Part shown: in pieces, positions 59,625-64,000 of the stretch | Layout of the letters: every line of letters begins with the position of its first letter | Position numbering within the stretch: the stretch's first letter is position 1 | Assembly (NCBI GenBank): GCA_036504595.1 | Contig: DASXUX010000081.1 | Location: 124,001-188,000 of the forward strand | Reading direction: 5' to 3' | Length of the DNA stretch: 64,000 bases | DNA from: DASXUX01 sp036504595 | GTDB taxonomy: Bacteria > Planctomycetota > SZUA-567 > H5-PLA8 | Made by a program: the position numbers and the translations under genes | The notes under the pieces: model-generated | The model's database searches: none | What the model was told of the DNA's origin: nothing | The model's input: only the letters and a program-made list of their open reading frames with translations

Positions 59625-61565
59625 TCAGATTTCCAAAGCTCTCCGGTCCTTCATGTCGTACAGCTTGCGCTCCGCCTTGCGGTTGATGCCCAGGGCGTCA
59701 CGCTTCTTTTCGATGTGAGCGACTACTACCTCGACCGCCTTGTTCACATCCGGGATGTAATGGAACTTCGCGCCGACGACACTTTGCAGCTCGTCGCACA
59801 AGTACTTCGTCACGTTCTCAGAACCGGCGGTGTGGAACGGCCGGCCGAGCACCACGTCCACGCCGGAGGCGACGAAGTAATGGCCGATCGCCACAGCCTT
59901 CTCGCTCATCCACTCGGGCGCGACGCCGATCGCGGGCAGTTCGGACAAGTCGTTGCCCAGTCCGCCTTCCTGCACCACATACGTCGCGGCCATCAGGATG
60001 CGTGAATTGTCCACGCACGAACCCATGTGCAGGACCGGCGGAATGCCGACGGCTTCGCACACTTCACGCAAGCTCGGCCCGGCCAGTTCGAGTGCGGCTT
60101 CGGGCGTCAGCAGGCCGGCCTTCCCGCAGGCGACTGCCGCGCAGCCGGTCTGCAGCACGATGATGTTGCGCTTAATCAGTTCGCGCGTGAGCGTGAGGAT
60201 GTAGCTGTCGATCTTCTCGCGTGGATTATTGCAGCCGACCACGCCGGCGATGCCGCGGATGCGCCCGGTGATGATCGCGTCGTTCAGCGGCCGGAAACTC
60301 TTGCGAAACGAACCGCCCAGAATGCTGAAGATCGCCTCATTGCTGAATCCCGCGACGAGCGGGTGCTGAATCGGCGGGATGTTGACCTTCGTCGGATTGC
60401 GACGCGGGAAATTATCGATGGCGATGCGCAGAATCTTCTTCGCCGATTCCATCGGATGCTTCTCGTCGAAATCGACCGGCTCCGCGCCGCTGTTCTTTGC
60501 GATCGGGCTGGTGCTCAGCACTTTGGTGTGATAGCAGCGCGCCACGTCCGGCAGCGACGCCATGCAACACTGCACGTCAGTGATCAGCACTTCCACCGCG
60601 CCCGTCACGACCGCCAGTTCCTGCTGCGTGAAATTTCCCGCGACCGGCACTCCGTGGCGCATCAACACTTCGTTCGCCGTGCAGCAGATGCCCGCCAGGT
60701 TGAGGCCCTCGGCGCCCACCGCTTTCGCGGCCGCCGTGATCTCCGGGTCGCGCGACGCTGCCACGAGCATTTCCGTCAGCGCCGGTTCATGCCCATGCAC
60801 GAGCACGTTGACCTTATTGATTTCAAGCACCCCAAGGTTCGCTCGCCCGCGCACAGGTTTCGGCGTGCCGAAGAGAATGTCGCTGACAGCGGTCGCCATC
60901 ATCGAGCCGCCCCAGCCGTCGGCCAGAGCACAAGACAGCGCGCCCTTGATGAGGTTCTTGTAGTCGTGATCGACGCCGATGTTCGTTCGGTGCAGAGCGG
61001 CGACGACGGATGCGTCAACGCCCGTCGGCGCGATTCCAACGCGCTTCCACACGCCCTGCCGCGGCTTGGGCGCCAGTTTCAGTGTGTCGATCTCGCCATG
61101 CTGCAGCGAGAACTCACGCTCGAAATGTTCCGCCAGCCGGACCGCGACCTGCGACACGCTGCCTTCGTCCGAGAGCCCCCACATCTTCGCCGCGGCGCGC
61201 AGGCGCTTCTCGTCCTTGATCGCGTAACCTTCGCCATGCCCTTCGGCCACCGCTTTCAGCAGTAGGACCAAGTGCCGTCCGTGGTCCGAATGCGCCGCGC
61301 TGCCCGCGGCCACTTCGCGTAGCAGATTGCGCGCGACAATCGTGTCCGCGTCCGCTCCGCACACGCCCCGCGGAGCCTTCTTGGTGATGCGGCATGGCCC
61401 CATGTGGCAGATGCGGCAGCACACGCCGTCGGTGCCGAACTGGCAGGACTTCCCCTGCGCGTCCGCGCGCGCGAACGCGTGCCCCACGCCATCGATGGCG
61501 GCCTTTTCGAGCATCTGCAGACTGGCGTTATCAACGGCGATATCGGACGGTTTTCGATCGGCCAT
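59625..61565 (-). CDS. cooS: Carbon monoxide dehydrogenase catalytic subunit (bacterial, CooS/AcsA type)
   Basis: 646 residues from the ATG at 61565 (MADRKPSD; AGGGG six bases upstream). The N-terminal B/D-cluster cysteines are present (CQFGTDGVCCRICHMGPCRI, then RGVCGADADTIVARNLLR). C-cluster region motifs: VHGHEPALTEM with the His ligand, GICCTANEVLMRHG, LITDVQCCMASL, QTGCAAVACGKAGLL and HMGSCVDNSRIL. It interconverts CO2 and CO and passes CO to acetyl-CoA synthase, encoded directly downstream. The maturation ATPase cooC is directly upstream. Repeat arrays separate it from both neighbours. Confidence 0.97.
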   Translation of the reverse strand: MADRKPSDIAVDNASLQMLEKAAIDGVGHAFARADAQGKSCQFGTDGVCCRICHMGPCRITKKAPRGVCGADADTIVARNLLREVAAGSAAHSDHGRHLVLLLKAVAEGHGEGYAIKDEKRLRAAAKMWGLSDEGSVSQVAVRLAEHFEREFSLQHGEIDTLKLAPKPRQGVWKRVGIAPTGVDASVVAALHRTNIGVDHDYKNLIKGALSCALADGWGGSMMATAVSDILFGTPKPVRGRANLGVLEINKVNVLVHGHEPALTEMLVAASRDPEITAAAKAVGAEGLNLAGICCTANEVLMRHGVPVAGNFTQQELAVVTGAVEVLITDVQCCMASLPDVARCYHTKVLSTSPIAKNSGAEPVDFDEKHPMESAKKILRIAIDNFPRRNPTKVNIPPIQHPLVAGFSNEAIFSILGGSFRKSFRPLNDAIITGRIRGIAGVVGCNNPREKIDSYILTLTRELIKRNIIVLQTGCAAVACGKAGLLTPEAALELAGPSLREVCEAVGIPPVLHMGSCVDNSRILMAATYVVQEGGLGNDLSELPAIGVAPEWMSEKAVAIGHYFVASGVDVVLGRPFHTAGSENVTKYLCDELQSVVGAKFHYIPDVNKAVEVVVAHIEKKRDALGINRKAERKLYDMKDRRALEI

Positions 61566-61576
61566 GCTCATCCCCT

Positions 61577-61652
61577 GGTTAAAGTGCGAAGGGCGAAGTG
61601 CGAAGGGCGAGGTATTGATCGCAATCCGCACTTCGACCTTCGTCCTTCGAAC
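61577..61652. repeat. Inverted heptamer array (GAAGTGC / GAAGGGC)
   Basis: GAAGTGC and GAAGGGC alternate four times, then after a 14-base spacer come CACTTCG, ACCTTCG, TCCTTCG, AACTTC. It lies between cooC and cooS and is the same heptamer family as at 59547. Confidence 0.85.
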
Positions 61653-61654
61653 TT

Positions 61655-62419
61655 CTACACAATTCGCTCTAAGATCCCCGCCGACGCCACGGCCACCTCG
61701 TTTTGCTGCGGCAGTGAGAACACAGACTCCCCGTACTCGTCTCGGCGAGCCAACTCTGTATCTTCGGGAAGCGCGCCGAGCACCTGCACGGGCGTGCCCT
61801 CAAAAGTCACTTTCGCGCGGGCTAGAGCGGCGCCGTCTCGAGCCCGATTGATCACGAGCCCAAACGCCGCCGCGTTGACCTGCATTTCGCCGGAGAGTTC
61901 GAACAGCCGCCGCGCGGTCGTGAGTCCTCGCTGCGAAGGATCGGCAACGAACAGCAGCCAGTCCGCCTTTTGCACCGTCCGCCGGCTCAAGTTTTCGAGT
62001 CCCGCCTCGTTGTCGATCACGACGGATGGATACTGCCCCGCCAGCCGGCTCAGCACCGCGCGCAGGACATTGTTGGCGTAGCAGTAGCAGCCGGGGCCTT
62101 CCGGCCGCCCCATCGCGATCAGGTCAAAGCCGTCGGCTTCGAGCAGCGCTTCCTGGATCTTCAGGTCGAGCAACTCGTGCTTGCCCATTCCGCCGGTGGA
62201 CGGCGCTTGTTCCTGAACAATGCGCTTGGCTTCTTCGCGCACTGCGCCCACGGTTGTCGGCGCCTTCACTCCAAGCAGCGCGTCCAGGCACGTGTTCGGA
62301 TCCGCATCGACCGCCAGCACGGGCGATTTTCCCTTTTCACAAAGCCACCGCACCGCTAGTGCCGCCAACGTGCTCTTTCCAACGCCTCCTTTACCCGTGA
62401 TCGCAACCGTCCAGGACAT
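61655..62419 (-). CDS. cooC: CO dehydrogenase nickel-insertion ATPase
   Basis: 254 residues from the ATG at 62419 (MSWTVAITG; GAGGTGAAG upstream). Deviant Walker A GKGGVGKST (9-17), VLAVDADPNTCLDALLG, and the metal-binding CxC pair Cys111/Cys113 in GCYCYANN that CooC dimers use to bind nickel. It belongs to the MinD/SIMIBI ATPases and inserts Ni into the C-cluster of CO dehydrogenase. First complete gene upstream of cooS in the operon. An earlier ATG (MTNDEV) is coded by the TTGGTCA repeat and is unlikely to be the native start. Confidence 0.96.
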   Translation of the reverse strand: MSWTVAITGKGGVGKSTLAALAVRWLCEKGKSPVLAVDADPNTCLDALLGVKAPTTVGAVREEAKRIVQEQAPSTGGMGKHELLDLKIQEALLEADGFDLIAMGRPEGPGCYCYANNVLRAVLSRLAGQYPSVVIDNEAGLENLSRRTVQKADWLLFVADPSQRGLTTARRLFELSGEMQVNAAAFGLVINRARDGAALARAKVTFEGTPVQVLGALPEDTELARRDEYGESVFSLPQQNEVAVASAGILERIV

Positions 62420-62429
62420 CTTCACCTCG

Positions 62430-62550
62430 TCATTGGTCATTAGTCATCGGTCATTGGTCATTGGTCATTCGAATTGGCGCCAGCAATGACAAATGACTAA
62501 TGACCAATGACAAAAATCCGTTCTTCGCGCCTTTGCGTCTTTGCGGTTCA
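62430..62550. repeat. Inverted TTGGTCA array plus CTTTGCG heptamers
   Basis: Five units of TTGGTCA/TTAGTCA/TCGGTCA (to about 62470), a 14-base spacer, then four inverted units (ATGACAA, ATGACTA, ATGACCA, ATGACAA) to 62513, and right after it the CGCGCCTTTGCGTCTTTGCGG repeat (62521-62545). It fills the gap between the methyltransferase gene and cooC. Confidence 0.88.
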
Positions 62551-62556
62551 AAGATC

Positions 62557-63462
62557 CTACTTCACTTTCGCCAATGCCTGCGCCATAGCTCGAATATGCA
62601 CCGGCGTCGACCCGCAGCAGCCGCCAATGAAGCGGACTCCAGCATCCAGCAGCGGCTTGACGGCATTAGCGAAAAGCGCCGGCGAACCGCGGTAGACCGT
62701 GTTGCCGTTATCATCCACTTCGGGCTTGCCCGCGTTGCCCTTGATCCAGATCGGCAGTTCCGTGCCGCAGGCCTGGAAAAGTCTCGCGACCGGAATGTAG
62801 GACTCAATCCCCAGGCCGCAGTTCGCGCCGACGAAGCTCGCGCCGTTCTCAACGGCCATCGCGTACGCCTGAGCCGGCGTCACGCCCATCATCGTCGCGG
62901 TCTTGTCTTTGCCCGAATCGAACGAGAACGACACGCCCACCGGCAGTTTGCTGCCTTTCAAGCATCCCTTGATCGCCGCGCGCGCTTCTTCCAGATCGGC
63001 TTGCGTTTCCACGCACAAAGCGTCCGCACCGCCGGCTTCCAGAGCCGCCGCTTGTTCAGCGAACGCCTCTTCCACGGCTTCCGGTGTGACTTCGCCGATC
63101 ATCACAAGCTTGCCCGTCGGGCCTAGCGACGCGAAGACGTACGCCTTGCCGTGAGCGGCCTTCTTCGAAATCTCCGCGCCGGCCTTGTTGATCGCCGTGA
63201 CTTTGTCCGCGATGCCGTGCTTTTCCAGCGTCACGCGGTTGCCCGAGAACGTGTTGGTCAGGATGATGTGCGATCCCGAATCCACGTACGACTTGGCGAC
63301 CGCGAACACCTTGTCCGCCTGATTCAGATTCCAGAGGTCCGAAAGTTCACCCGCCTTGCGCCCCAGCTTGGCCAGCTCCGTCCCCCACGCGCCGTCCGTG
63401 CACAGCGGTGGGAGCTTCTTGACCAGCTCACGCGTCAACTTCTGATTGGGATTAAATGCCAT
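62557..63462 (-). CDS. Homocysteine S-methyltransferase-domain protein (MetH N-terminal/BHMT type), stand-alone
   Basis: 301 residues, a single TIM barrel. Family features: DGAWGTELAKLG at the N-terminus, HIILTNTFSGNRVTLEKHG, ALCVETQADLEEARAAI, and the zinc ligands in GANCG (Cys near 220) and GGCCGSTP (two Cys near 287). It lacks the pterin, cobalamin and activation domains of MetH, so the methyl donor must be another protein or small molecule. Position directly before cooC and next to a MetE-like gene suggests methyl transfer from a corrinoid protein to homocysteine, which is inference. AGGAGAA precedes the ATG. Confidence 0.88.
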   Translation of the reverse strand: MAFNPNQKLTRELVKKLPPLCTDGAWGTELAKLGRKAGELSDLWNLNQADKVFAVAKSYVDSGSHIILTNTFSGNRVTLEKHGIADKVTAINKAGAEISKKAAHGKAYVFASLGPTGKLVMIGEVTPEAVEEAFAEQAAALEAGGADALCVETQADLEEARAAIKGCLKGSKLPVGVSFSFDSGKDKTATMMGVTPAQAYAMAVENGASFVGANCGLGIESYIPVARLFQACGTELPIWIKGNAGKPEVDDNGNTVYRGSPALFANAVKPLLDAGVRFIGGCCGSTPVHIRAMAQALAKVK

Positions 63463-63484
63463 TCTTTTTCTCCTAAAGGTCTGG

Positions 63485-63506
63485 TTCTCTGCGCCTCTGC
63501 GGTGAT
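63485..63506. repeat. Heptamer repeat (CTCTGCG)
   Basis: TTCTCTGCGCCTCTGCGGTGAT between the two methyltransferase genes; variant of the CTTTGCG family, one arm only. Confidence 0.5.
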
Positions 63507-64000
63507 TACTTGAATCCGTACTTTTCGCGTAACGCCTGGCTGGTCTCTCCCAGCATCTTGAACACCCGCTCCGCGTCCTGGATCTGCATCGATCCCGTTC
63601 CGCACGAGGGCGTGATGAACGCCTGCTCGGCGATGACGTCCTTCGGGATGCCGGCCTTCTTCGACAGGTTGTCGCTCAGCCGCTCGAACTGCTCGACGCG
63701 CTTGGCCACGGTCTCTTCGCGGATTGCCGCGCTGGTCGGGATGAGTCCCCACGCCAAGGCGTTCTTGCGCTCCACAAGCTGTTTCTTCATGTGCTCGGGG
63801 TACAGCGCAATCGTTTCGCCGAACTGGAAGGCGTCGAAATTGAGGATGTCCACGCCGGCGTCCACAAGGATCGACCACTCCGTGTTGCCGCAGCAGTGCA
63901 CGCCGGCCAATGCGTCCTCCGCATGGACCGCGGCGATCACTTCGCCCAGCTTGGCGATCACATCTCCACGCTGCACCGAGACGTACGTTGAGCTTCCAAA
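63506..64000 (-). CDS. MetE C-terminal-like / UROD-superfamily methyltransferase, partial
   Basis: The frame is open to the window edge, so the N-terminal part is missing; 164 residues are seen. Motifs GVHCCGNTEWSILVDAGVDILNFDAFQFGE (zinc ligands His, Cys), LAWGLIPTSAAIREET and FITPSCGTGSM (Cys) match short proteins of the cobalamin-independent methionine synthase group (COG0620-like). Short MetE-type enzymes encoded near CODH/ACS genes are known in some anaerobes to take methyl from the corrinoid iron-sulfur protein for methionine synthesis (MesB type). An alternative is a UROD-type methyltransferase for methylated compounds. The upstream sequence is needed to decide. Confidence 0.8.
   Translation of the reverse strand, partial: FGSSTYVSVQRGDVIAKLGEVIAAVHAEDALAGVHCCGNTEWSILVDAGVDILNFDAFQFGETIALYPEHMKKQLVERKNALAWGLIPTSAAIREETVAKRVEQFERLSDNLSKKAGIPKDVIAEQAFITPSCGTGSMQIQDAERVFKMLGETSQALREKYGFK

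Overview
The window is a GC-rich bacterial chromosome segment that carries one integrated mobile element. The lineage is not certain. A tandem moxR / DUF58 / BatA-like / DUF4159 operon, a long-tailed Ser/Thr kinase, a discoidin-like membrane protein, an outer-membrane barrel and a bacterial-type CODH/ACS cluster suggest a diderm related to Planctomycetota or another uncultivated phylum. A tRNA-Sec gene shows that the organism can make selenoproteins.

Layout. 1-16.1 kb (+): a stress or envelope-type operon with two MoxR ATPases (the first cut by the window edge), DUF58, von Willebrand A membrane proteins, a coiled-coil secreted protein, a DUF4159 protein, a C13-like pseudo-peptidase and a large beta-propeller protein. 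16.1-31.7 kb: miaA, an SGNH hydrolase, a radical SAM protein, a TIG/Ig surface protein, a glycosyltransferase-methyltransferase fusion, a membrane protein, a protein kinase and hypothetical genes. 31.86-38.73 kb: tRNA-Sec (selC) with a 6.8 kb integrative element in its 3' end, bounded by 20-bp direct repeats. The element encodes a tyrosine integrase, an unknown protein, a family A DNA polymerase with proofreading domain (frameshifted), a winged-helix protein, an Arg-rich protein and an origin-like non-coding region. 39-46 kb (+): a DeoR-controlled sugar catabolism cluster (isomerase-aldolase fusion, transketolase in two halves) interrupted by PIN-domain toxin modules. 46.4-52.2 kb: a discoidin-like protein, ribosomal protein S20, a probable structured RNA with a strong terminator, a TPR/outer-membrane barrel protein and malQ. 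52.4-64 kb (-): a Wood-Ljungdahl carbonyl-branch operon in the order B12/homocysteine methyltransferases, cooC, CO dehydrogenase, an acetyl-CoA synthase fused to the small corrinoid protein subunit, the large corrinoid protein subunit, and its reductive activator.

Two things stand out. First, the DNA polymerase element: its attachment site lies inside the integrase reading frame, so integration replaces the integrase C-terminus, and the severed 3' part lies at the other end of the element. Second, the chromosome (but not the element) is full of short tandem repeats with a 7-base period, usually arranged as inverted arms, and of an 8-base GACGCGGA-type repeat that is open in all three frames. 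These repeats sit between operon genes and also inside genes, where they encode N-termini, a disrupted glycosyltransferase loop and the linker of the acetyl-CoA synthase fusion.
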